64,000 nucleotides of DNA, from the NCBI RefSeq assembly GCF_022614595.1, contig NZ_JAJFAU010000001.1, positions 59,144-123,143 on the forward strand. The letters are read 5' to 3'. The notes beneath the pieces are model-generated. The model was not told the origin of the DNA. It was given only the letters and a program-made list of their open reading frames with translations, and did no database searches. Shown here piece after piece: positions 35,179-45,581 of the stretch; within the stretch, counting starts at the first letter, position 1; every line of letters starts with the position of its first letter. The stretch comes from Streptomyces sp. CNQ085. Lineage in GTDB: Bacteria; Actinomycetota; Actinomycetes; Streptomycetales; Streptomycetaceae. A program made the position numbers and the translations under genes.

Positions 35179-35290
35179 GTATCCCCTCCGCCGCTCCGCC
35201 CGAGCCGCCGGTCATCCCCGCCGGGGCTTGCAGGTCCCATGCCCCCGTGGGCGGGGCCGAAGCCGTTTCCATCGTTCCGAGAGGTTGTTC

Positions 35291-36868
<1,578 letters not shown>

Positions 36869-36884
36869 CCTCCGCCAGGCCCGG

Positions 36885-36941
36885 CCGCACGTGCCGCGGG
36901 GTCGGACCCCACTGCGGGGTCTGGCCCCGCGGCACGTGCGG
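36885..36941 (+). terminator. Large terminator after hrdB
   Basis: A perfect 17-bp outer stem (36885-36901 with 36925-36941) encloses a second GACCCC/GGGGTC stem (36905-36910 with 36916-36921). It lies 16 bases after the hrdB stop. Confidence 0.85.
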
Positions 36942-37115
36942 GTGTGAGCCGTTCTCCGGATGCGGAAGTCGCCCGCATGGCTCACCCTGGGGTGAGGCGG
37001 GGGGCGATCGCAGGTCCAGGGAGGCCCTGTGTGCCTGTTTCCCGGCATGCGGGATTCTCCGTGCCCCCGGGGCACACCGCCGTCCGCCGCACCCGCTCGT
37101 GCCCGGATACGGCAA

Positions 37116-37149
37116 ACGGGCGGTCGCCCCGTGAGGGGCGCCCGCCCGT
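37116..37149 (-). terminator. Terminator after the DUF7455 gene
   Basis: A 15-bp stem with one mismatch has a GTGA loop. On the minus strand the stem is followed by GTTTGCC, which points to termination of the 37214-37444 gene. The stretch 36945-37115 shows no gene, only a small ATGCGG/CCGCAT hairpin near 36960. Confidence 0.7.
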
Positions 37150-37213
37150 GGCGTCCGGCCCTGGGCCGGTCCGAGCTCGTCGGATGGGGACGCGTTTGCC
37201 GCCGCTCAGCAGG

Positions 37214-37444
37214 TCAGTGCTCGCCGTCACCCGCCGTCGAGGGGGTGGCGTTGAGCCGCTCGGTCTCGTCCTGTATCTCCGCAGCGATCTTCTTGAGTTC
37301 CGGCTCGAACTTGCGGCCGTGGTGGGCGCAGAACAGCAGCTCTCCACCGCTGACGAGCACAACACGCAGGTATGCCTGGGCACCGCAGCGGTCGCAGCGG
37401 TCAGCGGCCGTCAGCGGGCTCGCGGGGGTCAGAACAGTAGTCAC
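37214..37444 (-). CDS. Small zinc-ribbon-like protein (DUF7455 type)
   Basis: The 76-residue protein has Cys17, Cys20, Cys39 and His41/His42 (CDRCGAQAYLRV ... LLFCAHHG), a likely single metal site. An acidic C-terminal helix follows. Such proteins sit beside hrdB in Streptomyces; their function is unknown. GTG at 37444 has GAAGAGG four bases upstream. It converges on hrdB and diverges from parE. TGTAAT at 37591-37586 on the minus strand may be its -10. Confidence 0.82.
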   Translation of the reverse strand: MTTVLTPASPLTAADRCDRCGAQAYLRVVLVSGGELLFCAHHGRKFEPELKKIAAEIQDETERLNATPSTAGDGEH

Positions 37445-37873
37445 GTCGCCTCTTCTCTAGCTCGACGAGCTGTCGTACCAGGGTCAACATCCAACCAGGC
37501 CGAAAACGTTCCCGCTCGTGGCTTTTCCTCGAAAATCTCTGTGTGAGGTGGCTGACATGTTGCCGGTTGGCGGCGAATGAGCCGATTACAGAGATGTGTT
37601 GATCTTTGCCGTCTTCGTGTTGTGTGTTCGGTTGTCTCCTCCGGCGCCGGCCTCGCCGGTGTCGTTCCAGAGGACGTGCCCGGAGCCTAGATGGTTCATG
37701 CCCGGAAGGGAACGTGATGTACACGTCACCCGAGCGAATTATCGAACGCTTGGACGATGCTGGTTTAGCATGGGCCTTCTCCTGGGTGGCTTCACCTGGG
37801 CTCTCCATGGCCTCGGTACCCTCTGACCCGCAAGACAGCCATCCCCAGCGAAATTCAGCGAGGAGCGAACCGC
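37445..37873. promoter_or_regulatory. Divergent control region, DUF7455 gene / parE
   Basis: There is no gene in these 429 bases. GTGATGTACACGTCAC (37714-37729) is an imperfect dyad. ATGCT/AGCAT forms a 5-bp hairpin at 37757-37771. TAGCAT (37766-37771) could be the parE -10, giving a leader of about 100 bases. T-rich sequence around 37590-37635 lies in the DUF7455 promoter zone. Confidence 0.5.
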
Positions 37874-40018
37874 GTGACCGCCGAGACTCCCCTGGCCTCC
37901 GGCAGGGGAAACCCCATGCCGTCCACCGCCCTGCTCACGGGCGCGGACCGTGACGGTTCCAACTACACCGCGCGGCACCTGCTCGTCCTCGAAGGGCTGG
38001 AGGCGGTGCGCAAGCGGCCCGGCATGTACATCGGCTCCACCGACAGTCGCGGCCTGATGCACTGCCTCTGGGAGATCATCGACAACTCGGTCGACGAGGC
38101 GCTCGGAGGTCACTGCGACCACATCGAGGTCGTCCTCCGGGAGGACGGTTCCGTCGAGGTGCAGGACAACGGCCGCGGCATCCCCGTCGATATCGAGCCC
38201 AAGACGGGACTGTCGGGCGTCGAGGTCGTGATGACCAAGCTGCACGCCGGCGGAAAGTTCGGCGGCGGCTCCTACGCGGCCTCCGGCGGCCTGCACGGCG
38301 TCGGCGCGTCCGTTGTCAACGCCCTGTCCGCCCGCCTCGACGTCGAGGTCGACCGCGACGGTCGCACGCACGCGGTCAGCTTCCGGCGCGGTGTTCCGGG
38401 CATCTTCACCGAGTCCGGTCCGGACGCCCCCTTCGACCCCACGAGCGGCCTGCGCAAGGACAGGAAGATCCCCAAGGCCAGTACCGGCACCCGGGTGCGG
38501 TACTGGGCCGACCGGCAGATCTTCCTCAAGGACGCCAGGCTCTCCCTGGACAACCTGCACGCCCGCGCACGCCAGACGGCCTTCCTGGTGCCCGGTCTGA
38601 CGATCGTCGTCCGCGACGAGCGCGGGCTCGACGGCGCGCCGCCCGCGAAGGAGGTCTTCCACTACGACGGCGGCATCAGTGAGTTCTGCGAGTACCTCGC
38701 ACCGGACCGGCCGCTGTGCGACGTGCTGCGCCTGACGGGCCAGGGCACCTTCAAGGAGACCGTCCCCGTCCTGGACGAGCGCGGCCATATGATCCCCACC
38801 GAGGTCACCCGCGAGCTCGGCGTTGACATCGCGCTGCGCTGGGGGACCGGCTACGACACCACGGTCAGGTCGTTCGTCAACATCATCGCCACCCCCAAGG
38901 GCGGCACCCACGTCGCCGGCTTCGAGCGCGCGGTCGCCCGCACGGTGAACGAGGTGCTGCGCTCCACCAAGCTGCTGCGCGTCGCCGAGGACGATGTCGT
39001 CAAGGACGACGCCCTGGAAGGCATGACGGCGGTGGTCACCGTGCGGCTGGCCGAGCCGCAGTTCGAGGGCCAGACCAAGGAGGTGCTGGGCACCTCGGCC
39101 GCCTCCCGGATCGTCGCCCAGGTGGTCTCCAGGGAGCTCAAGGCGTTCTTGACCTCCACCAAGCGCGACGACAGGCAGCAGGCCCGCTCGGTGCTGGAGA
39201 AGGCCGTGGCCGCGGCCCGCACCCGTATCGCCGCCCGCCAGCACAAGGAGGCCCAGCGCCGCAAGACCGCACTGGAGTCCTCCGCCCTGCCGGCCAAGCT
39301 CGCCGACTGCCGCAGCGACGACGTCGAGCGCAGCGAGCTGTTCATCGTCGAGGGCGACTCCGCACTGGGCACCGCCAAGCTCGCCCGGAACTCCGAGTTC
39401 CAGGCACTGCTGCCGATCCGCGGCAAGATCCTCAACGTCCAGAAGTCGTCCGTCTCCGACATGCTGAAGAACGCCGAGTGCGGTGCGATCATCCAGGTCA
39501 TAGGGGCGGGATCCGGCCGGACGTTCGACATCGACCAGGCCCGTTACGGCAAGGTCATCTTCCTGGCCGACGCCGATGTCGACGGCGCGCACATCCGCTG
39601 TCTGCTGCTGACCCTCTTCCAGCGCTACATGCGGCCGATGGTCGAGCAGGGCAGGGTCTTCTCGGCGGTGCCGCCGCTGCACCGGATCGAGTTGATCAAT
39701 CCCCGGCGGGGCCGGGCGAAGTACATCTACACCTACTCCGACAACGAGCTGCGCCAGACCCTGCTGGAGCTGCAGGGCAAGGGGATCCGCTTCAAGGACT
39801 CCATCCAGCGATACAAGGGCCTGGGCGAGATGGACGCCGACCAGCTCGCGGAGACCACGATGGATCCGCGTCACCGCACTCTGCGCCGCATCAACATCAG
39901 CGATCTGGAGGCCGCGGAGAAGACCTTCGACCTGCTGATGGGCAACGAGGTCGCGCCGCGCAAGGAGTTCATCACCACCTCCGCCGCCACGCTCGACCGG
40001 TCCAGGATCGACGTCTGA
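37874..40018 (+). CDS. parE: DNA topoisomerase IV subunit B
   Basis: ParE is the ATPase subunit of topoisomerase IV, which unlinks daughter chromosomes. The 714-residue protein has the GHKL ATP site (EIIDNSVDEALGG, NGRGIPVD), the transducer domain and a TOPRIM domain with EGDSALGTAK and DADVDGAHIRCLLLTLF. It ends in the short GyrB-type tail. GTG at 37874 has AGGAG eight bases upstream. ParE rather than GyrB is chosen because the partner at 42924-45371 is ParC-like and gyrBA normally lies near dnaA. Together they form a ParE2-ParC2 enzyme. Confidence 0.93.
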   Translation: MTAETPLASGRGNPMPSTALLTGADRDGSNYTARHLLVLEGLEAVRKRPGMYIGSTDSRGLMHCLWEIIDNSVDEALGGHCDHIEVVLREDGSVEVQDNGRGIPVDIEPKTGLSGVEVVMTKLHAGGKFGGGSYAASGGLHGVGASVVNALSARLDVEVDRDGRTHAVSFRRGVPGIFTESGPDAPFDPTSGLRKDRKIPKASTGTRVRYWADRQIFLKDARLSLDNLHARARQTAFLVPGLTIVVRDERGLDGAPPAKEVFHYDGGISEFCEYLAPDRPLCDVLRLTGQGTFKETVPVLDERGHMIPTEVTRELGVDIALRWGTGYDTTVRSFVNIIATPKGGTHVAGFERAVARTVNEVLRSTKLLRVAEDDVVKDDALEGMTAVVTVRLAEPQFEGQTKEVLGTSAASRIVAQVVSRELKAFLTSTKRDDRQQARSVLEKAVAAARTRIAARQHKEAQRRKTALESSALPAKLADCRSDDVERSELFIVEGDSALGTAKLARNSEFQALLPIRGKILNVQKSSVSDMLKNAECGAIIQVIGAGSGRTFDIDQARYGKVIFLADADVDGAHIRCLLLTLFQRYMRPMVEQGRVFSAVPPLHRIELINPRRGRAKYIYTYSDNELRQTLLELQGKGIRFKDSIQRYKGLGEMDADQLAETTMDPRHRTLRRINISDLEAAEKTFDLLMGNEVAPRKEFITTSAATLDRSRIDV

Positions 40019-40055
40019 TCCGAGCCGCTCCGGGGCAGGCCTCGTACCGCCTTCG

Positions 40056-40098
40056 CCGCGCCCGCCCCCGGCCTGCCCGGGGGCGGGCGCGGTTCTTT
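40056..40098 (+). terminator. Intrinsic terminator after parE
   Basis: A perfect 16-bp GC stem (40056-40071 with 40077-40092) is followed by TTCTTTT, the best U-tract in the window. Confidence 0.92.
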
Positions 40099-40186
40099 TG
40101 GTGCCGGACGGATGAACCCTCCCCCGGAAGGGTGAAAAGTCCGGAACGCCCCTCCATCGGGCCCGGGACCCTGCCCATTCTGGGGC

Positions 40187-40636
40187 ATGCGGATCGACGA
40201 CCCCTGGTACGACCCCCTCGCCTCCGGCTGGGAGAAGGATCGCGGAGCCACCGCGGCGCCCTTCCCCCGGCCGCCCGGCCCCGGTACGGTGCCGGCTTCC
40301 GCCGCTCGTGCCCGCGGGACCGCCTGCCGGGGAACGCGCCGCCGTCTCCTGCTGTCTGCCGTGGCCGCCCTCCTCGTCTGTCATCTGGCCTATCTGGTCG
40401 CGGTCACCGCCGCGCCCGCGGTGGTGGCCCGGACACCGGGCGGCCCCGTCACGGTGGATACGGCCGCCGGGCTCGCGCAGCTCACCGCTGTCTGTCTGCT
40501 GGCCCGGGCGTACGCCCGGCACACGCGACCGCACCGCAACGGGCACGGGGCGGCCCGCGGGCCCGGCGGATGCGGCCGCGATCCGTGCCGCGCGGCGGGC
40601 GCGGAGGTCCCGGGGAGGGCGGGCCGGACCCGGTGA
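40187..40636 (+). CDS. Small two-helix membrane protein (DUF485-like)
   Basis: The 149-residue protein starts MRIDDPWYDPLASGWEKD and has two predicted membrane helices, about 53-75 and 91-108. It resembles DUF485 proteins, which often partner acetate or solute symporters, but no transporter is adjacent. The C-terminal 35 residues are Gly/Arg-rich. A GGGGC run precedes the ATG and CATTCT lies five bases upstream, so the transcript may be leaderless. Its stop lies 26 bases from the convergent gene. Confidence 0.65.
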   Translation: MRIDDPWYDPLASGWEKDRGATAAPFPRPPGPGTVPASAARARGTACRGTRRRLLLSAVAALLVCHLAYLVAVTAAPAVVARTPGGPVTVDTAAGLAQLTAVCLLARAYARHTRPHRNGHGAARGPGGCGRDPCRAAGAEVPGRAGRTR

Positions 40637-40662
40637 CCGGAGCACGTCCCGGCCCCGGGGTA

Positions 40663-41574
40663 TCAGAGCGGAGTCACGCCCACGGCCGTCACGCGGGGCT
40701 GTACGGCGGGGGTGGCGCCGCAGCTCGCGATCACGGGTGGGACCTCGGTGTCCTCGGTGACCGTCACGCGCCAGGAGCGGCCGTCGGTGTGGGCCACCGT
40801 GACGTTCCACCGCGGGGCGGCCCCCGCGGTCCCGGTGACCGCCAGGGCGTCCGCGCGCGCCTCGCCCGTCAGCTCGCGGACCGCCAGATCGGCGGCCTGG
40901 CCCGGCCGCCCCCAGGCGGAACGGCCCCGGCATCCGTCGGTGACGATCCGGCCGCGCCGCAACCCGTCCAGCACGCCCTTGACGGCGTGGCCTCCCAGCC
41001 TGCCGTACGCGTAGCCGTACGGCAGTGCCAGCAGGGTGGGGGCGAAGCGGTGGCCGCCGATGTGGGTGGCCTCCCACACCTCGCAGGCGCCGGAGGCCGC
41101 CAGCTCCTCGGCCAGCGGGCGGCCCAGTACGGCGCAGCAGCGGTCGCGCCTGCCGTTGGTGCACACCAGAGCCAGGGGATCGCCGCGGTACGGCTCCCAC
41201 AGCCCGCCGTGGTCGCCCGCGCCGAGCCGGGCCATGGCCTCAGCGCCGAGGCCGCGCAGCTCGTCCGGGCCGGTGAGCAGAGCGGTGCGCACCCAGGACC
41301 GGCCGGGGAGGGTGTGGGCGAGATAGACACGGCGGAGCGTGGGCCCGTGGCGGTCCGGGTGACGGCCGGGGCGGCGGATCAGCGCGACCCGCACGCCGGT
41401 GCCGTCGGCGGCCCGCTCCAGCGCGCGGCCGAGTACCGGATCGAGGCGGCTGCCGGTGAGGGCCCTGGCCCCCCACGGGCCGGGCTGTTCGACCAGCAGC
41501 CACGTCGGGGCGGTCGCGGCGGTGGCTGCCGGCGGTTCGGCCAGAACTCGGGAGGCGGTCGAACAGGTGCTCAC
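40663..41574 (-). CDS. Sucrase/ferredoxin-like (thioredoxin-fold) protein
   Basis: The 303-residue protein belongs to the sucrase/ferredoxin-like family, a thioredoxin-fold [2Fe-2S] group. It shows VCTNGRRDRCCAVLGRPLAEEL and EATHIGGHRFAPTLLALPYGYAYGRL, the usual cluster-binding region. Its function is unknown; electron transfer is likely. GTG at 41574 has TAGGCT (41587-41582) seven bases upstream and no Shine-Dalgarno sequence, indicating a leaderless mRNA. The frame extends to 41715, but that part is encoded by GC repeats. Confidence 0.85.
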   Translation of the reverse strand: MSTCSTASRVLAEPPAATAATAPTWLLVEQPGPWGARALTGSRLDPVLGRALERAADGTGVRVALIRRPGRHPDRHGPTLRRVYLAHTLPGRSWVRTALLTGPDELRGLGAEAMARLGAGDHGGLWEPYRGDPLALVCTNGRRDRCCAVLGRPLAEELAASGACEVWEATHIGGHRFAPTLLALPYGYAYGRLGGHAVKGVLDGLRRGRIVTDGCRGRSAWGRPGQAADLAVRELTGEARADALAVTGTAGAAPRWNVTVAHTDGRSWRVTVTEDTEVPPVIASCGATPAVQPRVTAVGVTPL

Positions 41575-41630
41575 ACAGGGGAGCCTAACCGCTCCCGTCC
41601 GGGGATTCCCGCCGGCGGACGGTGGCCGGC

Positions 41631-41660
41631 CCCGCCCGGCCCCGCCCGGCCCCGCCCGGC
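41631..41660 (+). repeat. Three-copy 10-bp tandem repeat
   Basis: CCCGCCCGGC is repeated three times perfectly, with degenerate flanking copies, between two divergently transcribed genes. Confidence 0.85.
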
Positions 41661-41800
41661 CCCGGCCGGTGCCGGGCGGTCCTGGGCAGGCGCGGCCTGG
41701 CATGCCCGCACACATGGGCGGGGTCGGGGACGGGGAGGTCGTCGGCTAGCATCGGCAGCCGTTCCGGTACGGCCGCCACCCGCACGATGGAGGCACGAGC

Positions 41801-42856
41801 TTGGTCAGGAAGCGGATCCCGGTCGTCGTCCTCGCCGGCTTCCTCGGATCGGGGAAGACCACCCTCCTCAACCATCTCCTCGCCCACAGCGGCGGCACCC
41901 GCATCGGTGTGATCGTCAACGACTTCGGCAGCATCGAGATCGACGCCATGTCGGTGGCCGGACAGGTCGACTCGATGATCTCCCTGGGCAACGGCTGTCT
42001 GTGCTGCGCCGTCGACACCAGTGACCTGGACACCATGCTGGAGCGCCTCGCACGGCCCTCGGCCCGTATCGACGTCATCGTGGTGGAGGCCAGCGGCCTC
42101 GCGGAGCCGGAGACCCTGATTCGCATGATCCTCTCCAGCGACGAGGAGAACATCGTCTACGGCGGGCTGGTGGAGGTTGTCGACGCCGCGGAGTTCGAGG
42201 GCACCCGGGCCAGGCATCCGGAGCTCGAACGGCATGTGGCGATGGCCGATCTGGTGGTGCTCAACAAGGCGGACCGGGCCGGGGAGGAGGAGCTGTCCGC
42301 CCTGACCGGAGAGCTGCGGAGGATGGGCCGGGGCGTGCCCGTCGTACGCGCCCTGCACGGACGTGTCGACCCGGAACTGCTCTTCGATCCGCGTCCCCGC
42401 GACGACGGGACACAGGGCATGCGGCAGCTCTCCTTCGAGGACGTGTGGGCCGAGATGCGCGAAGCCGGGCACGGATGCGGCGAGGGGCACGACGAGCACC
42501 TCCACGCCGCCTACCAGAGCGTGGAGTTCACCACCGGCGGGCCGGTGGACCCGCGTCGGCTCATGGATTTCCTGGACGACAGGTCCGAAGGCCTGTACCG
42601 GATCAAGGGGTTCGTCCACTTCGGTGTGCCCGGTCACCGGGAGAAGTACGGGCTGCACGCGGTCGGCCGCTTCCTGCGCTTCAACCCCGGGCCGTGGGGG
42701 AGCGGCGAGCCGCGCCTGACGCGGCTCGTGCTGATCGGCTCCGGCATCGACGCCGAAGCGGTGCGCGGGGAGCTGGCCTCCTGTGTGGCCGTCGGCTCGC
42801 CCGAGGAGGCCGGCCCCGACAGCATGTGGGGCGTCCTGCGCTACGTACGGCCCTGA
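41801..42856 (+). CDS. CobW/COG0523-family GTP-binding metallochaperone
   Basis: The 351-residue GTPase has P-loop GFLGSGKT at 13-20, the family metal motif GCLCC (C66, C68, C69), NKAD for guanine recognition and a C-terminal CobW domain. A His-rich loop, GHGCGEGHDEHLH at about 223-235, suggests zinc or similar metal binding. The start is TTG with GGAGG seven bases upstream; an ATG at 41785 is in another frame. No cobalamin genes flank it and no zinc-type (Zur) operator was recognised, so the client protein is unknown. Confidence 0.88.
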   Translation: MVRKRIPVVVLAGFLGSGKTTLLNHLLAHSGGTRIGVIVNDFGSIEIDAMSVAGQVDSMISLGNGCLCCAVDTSDLDTMLERLARPSARIDVIVVEASGLAEPETLIRMILSSDEENIVYGGLVEVVDAAEFEGTRARHPELERHVAMADLVVLNKADRAGEEELSALTGELRRMGRGVPVVRALHGRVDPELLFDPRPRDDGTQGMRQLSFEDVWAEMREAGHGCGEGHDEHLHAAYQSVEFTTGGPVDPRRLMDFLDDRSEGLYRIKGFVHFGVPGHREKYGLHAVGRFLRFNPGPWGSGEPRLTRLVLIGSGIDAEAVRGELASCVAVGSPEEAGPDSMWGVLRYVRP

Positions 42857-42860
42857 GCAC

Positions 42861-42878
42861 GCCGCCCCGCGGGGCGGC
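42861..42878. terminator. Palindromic terminator between convergent CobW and parC genes
   Basis: GCCGCCCCGCGGGGCGGC is a perfect 18-base palindrome four bases after the CobW stop and 46 bases before the parC stop. Confidence 0.6.
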
Positions 42879-42923
42879 GGCCCGGCCCGTACCGCGGGGC
42901 CCGGGACGCCGCACCCGAACACG

Positions 42924-45371
42924 TCACACCGGTCCGGCGACCACCGAGACGGGCTTGGCCAGCGGGGTGCCCGAGCCGTCGCGGCGCGGGTCCGGCTCCG
43001 GCAGGTCCACCGGCGAGCCCTTGGCGTCCGCCGCGCGAGCGGGGACGGCTCCGGCCCAGGCGAAGGCCAGATGGTCCTCACCCTTGAGGAAGCGCTGGCA
43101 GCGTACCCCGCCCGTGGCCCGGCCCTTGCGCGGATACTGGTCGAACGGCGTCAGTTTGGCCGTCTCCACCCCGTCGGCCGGCGTGCCGTGCGAGCCCGCG
43201 ACCGTGAAGACCACCGCGTCGGCGGCCGGGTCGACGGCGGTGAAGGAGATCACCTTCGCCCCCTGACCCAGCTTGACGCCCGCGACGCCGCCGGCCGGCC
43301 GCCCCTGCGGCCTGACCTGCCCGGCGGGGAAGCGCAGCAGCTGAGCCTCGTCGGTGATGAAGACCAGGTCCTCCTCGCCGGTACGCAGCTCCACCGCGCC
43401 GACGATCCGGTCACCCTCCTTGAGGGTGATGACCTCCAGTTCCCCCTTGTTGGACGGGTAGTCGGGCACCACCCGTTTGACCACGCCCTGCTCCGTGCCC
43501 AGCGCCAGCCCCGGTGAGGACTCGTCCAGGGTGGTGAGGCACGCCAGCTCCTCGCCCTCCTTCAGGGAGAGGAACTCCGTGAACCGGGCGCCGCCCGCCA
43601 GGTTCGGCGCGGAGTTCTCCGGAAGCTGCGGCAGGTCGATGACCGAGATCCGCAGCAGGCGTCCCGCGGAGGTCACAGCCCCCACTTCGCCCCGGGCCGT
43701 CGCGGGAACGGCCGATACCACCACGTCGTGCTTGCGGCGTGTGGCGGAGGAGTCGAGGACCGGCTCCCCGCCCGCGGTGCGGGCCAGCAGACCGGTGGAG
43801 GACAGCAGCACCCGGCACGGGTCGTCCGCCACCTGGAGCGGCACGGCCGCCGCCGGAGTGTCCGCCGAGGACAGCAGCTCGGTGCGGCGCGGAGTGCCGT
43901 ACTTCCTGGCGACCGCGGACAGCTCCGAGGAGACCAGCTTGCGCAGCTCCGCGTCGGACTCCAGGATGCGGGTCAGCTCCTCGATCTCGGCGTTCAGCCG
44001 GTCGCGCTCGGAGTCCAGCTCGACGCGGTCGAATTTCGTCAGCCTGCGCAGCGGGGTGTCGAGGATGTACTGCGTCTGCACCTCGGACAGGCCGAACCGG
44101 TCGATCAGCGACTCCTTGGCCTGCGCGGCGTTCTCGCTGGAGCGGATGATCCGGATGACCTCGTCGATGTCGACCAGTGCCACCAGCAGGCCCTCGACCA
44201 GGTGCAGCCGGTCGCGCCGCTTGCCGCGCCGGAACTCGCTGCGCCGCCGCACCACGGTGAAGCGGTGGTCGACGTAGACCTCCAGCAGCTCCTTCAGGCC
44301 CAGCGTCAGCGGCTGGCCGTCGACCAGGGCCACGTTGTTGATGCCGAAGGACTCCTCCATCGGCGTCAGCTTGTAGAGCTGCTCCAGCACGGCCTCGGGG
44401 TTGAAGCCGTTCTTGATCTCGATGACCAGCCGCAGCCCGTGCTCGCGGTCGGTGAGATCCTTGACGTCGGCGATGCCCTGGACCTTCTTGCCGTTGACCA
44501 GGTCCTTGATCTTGGAGATGACCTTCTCCGGGCCGACGTTGAAGGGCAGCTCGGTGACGACCAGGCCCTTGCGCCGCGCGGTCACGTCCTCCACGGAGAC
44601 CGTGGCGCGGATCTTGAAGGTGCCGCGCCCCTTGGCGTAGGCGTCCTTGATGCCCTGCAGCCCGACGATCCGGCCACCGGTGGGCAGGTCCGGGCCCGGC
44701 ACGAAACGCATCAGCGTCTCCAGGTCCGCGCCCGGGTGCTTGATCAGGTGCCGGGCGGCGGCGATCACCTCGCCCAGGTTGTGCGGGGGCATGTTGGTGG
44801 CCATCCCGACCGCGATGCCGGAGGCGCCGTTGACCAGCAGGTTCGGATAGGCCGAGGGCAGTACGGCAGGCTCGGACTCGCTGCCGTCGTAGTTGGGCGT
44901 GAAGTCGACGGTGTCCTCGTCGATCGACTCGACCATCAGCCCGGCCGCCGGGGCGGAGCGGCACTCGGTGTACCGCATGGCGGCGGGCGGGTCGTCGTTG
45001 CCCAGCGAGCCGAAGTTGCCGTGCCCGTCCACCAGCGGCAGCCGCATGGAGAAGGACTGGGCCAGACGCACCAGTGCGTCGTAGATGGGGCTGTCGCCGT
45101 GCGGGTGGAGTTTGCCCATCACCTCGCCGACCACGCGCGCGCACTTGACGTATCCGCGCTCCGGCCGCAGCCCCATCTCGTGCATCTGGTAGAGAATCCG
45201 CCGGTGGACCGGCTTGAGCCCGTCGCGTGCGTCGGGCAGGGCGCGCGAGTAGATGACCGAGTAGGCGTACTCCAGGAAGGAGCCCTGCATCTCGTCGACG
45301 ACGTCGATGTCGAGGACACGCTCCTCGAACTCTCCCCCGGGTGGCGGGGTCTTCGTGCTGCGGCGGGCCAT
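42924..45371 (-). CDS. parC: DNA topoisomerase IV subunit A
   Basis: ParC cuts and rejoins DNA as partner of ParE. The 815-residue protein has catalytic Tyr134 in AAMRYTECR and the quinolone-resistance region [17 protein letters not shown], with Ser94 and Asp98. The C-terminal half is a beta-pinwheel of GyrA type with repeated blades. It lacks a perfect GyrA box (QxxxGxG), which supports ParC over GyrA. The ATG at 45371 has AAGGAG eleven bases upstream; much longer frames upstream overlap the divergent peptidase gene. It ends convergent with the CobW gene. Confidence 0.92.
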   Translation of the reverse strand: MARRSTKTPPPGGEFEERVLDIDVVDEMQGSFLEYAYSVIYSRALPDARDGLKPVHRRILYQMHEMGLRPERGYVKCARVVGEVMGKLHPHGDSPIYDALVRLAQSFSMRLPLVDGHGNFGSLGNDDPPAAMRYTECRSAPAAGLMVESIDEDTVDFTPNYDGSESEPAVLPSAYPNLLVNGASGIAVGMATNMPPHNLGEVIAAARHLIKHPGADLETLMRFVPGPDLPTGGRIVGLQGIKDAYAKGRGTFKIRATVSVEDVTARRKGLVVTELPFNVGPEKVISKIKDLVNGKKVQGIADVKDLTDREHGLRLVIEIKNGFNPEAVLEQLYKLTPMEESFGINNVALVDGQPLTLGLKELLEVYVDHRFTVVRRRSEFRRGKRRDRLHLVEGLLVALVDIDEVIRIIRSSENAAQAKESLIDRFGLSEVQTQYILDTPLRRLTKFDRVELDSERDRLNAEIEELTRILESDAELRKLVSSELSAVARKYGTPRRTELLSSADTPAAAVPLQVADDPCRVLLSSTGLLARTAGGEPVLDSSATRRKHDVVVSAVPATARGEVGAVTSAGRLLRISVIDLPQLPENSAPNLAGGARFTEFLSLKEGEELACLTTLDESSPGLALGTEQGVVKRVVPDYPSNKGELEVITLKEGDRIVGAVELRTGEEDLVFITDEAQLLRFPAGQVRPQGRPAGGVAGVKLGQGAKVISFTAVDPAADAVVFTVAGSHGTPADGVETAKLTPFDQYPRKGRATGGVRCQRFLKGEDHLAFAWAGAVPARAADAKGSPVDLPEPDPRRDGSGTPLAKPVSVVAGPV

Positions 45372-45581
45372 CGCGGCTGCGACTCCTTCTTGCGTACTGC
45401 GGACTGTGTCCCGTGCGGGGCAGGGACGGACGGGCACCATTGTGGACCTCGGCACCGACGGTCCGGCCCCCGCCCCGAACCGTACGGGAACTTCGCGCTT
45501 TGTCCGGCCGCTTGCATACAGTGACCACACACGCGTTGTCAGGACGCGGTCCGCGATCGCGATCGAAGGGACTCTCTGCCC

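Noticed and set aside
37741..37754. LexA box upstream of parE (CGAACGCTTGGACG)
   Set aside because: The right half-site GGACG differs from GTTCG at two of five positions and the core GTGT of the other sites is missing.
37401..37808. Minus-strand frame of 135 codons overlapping the DUF7455 promoter
   Set aside because: Arg-rich shadow across a promoter region and overlapping the start of a better supported gene.
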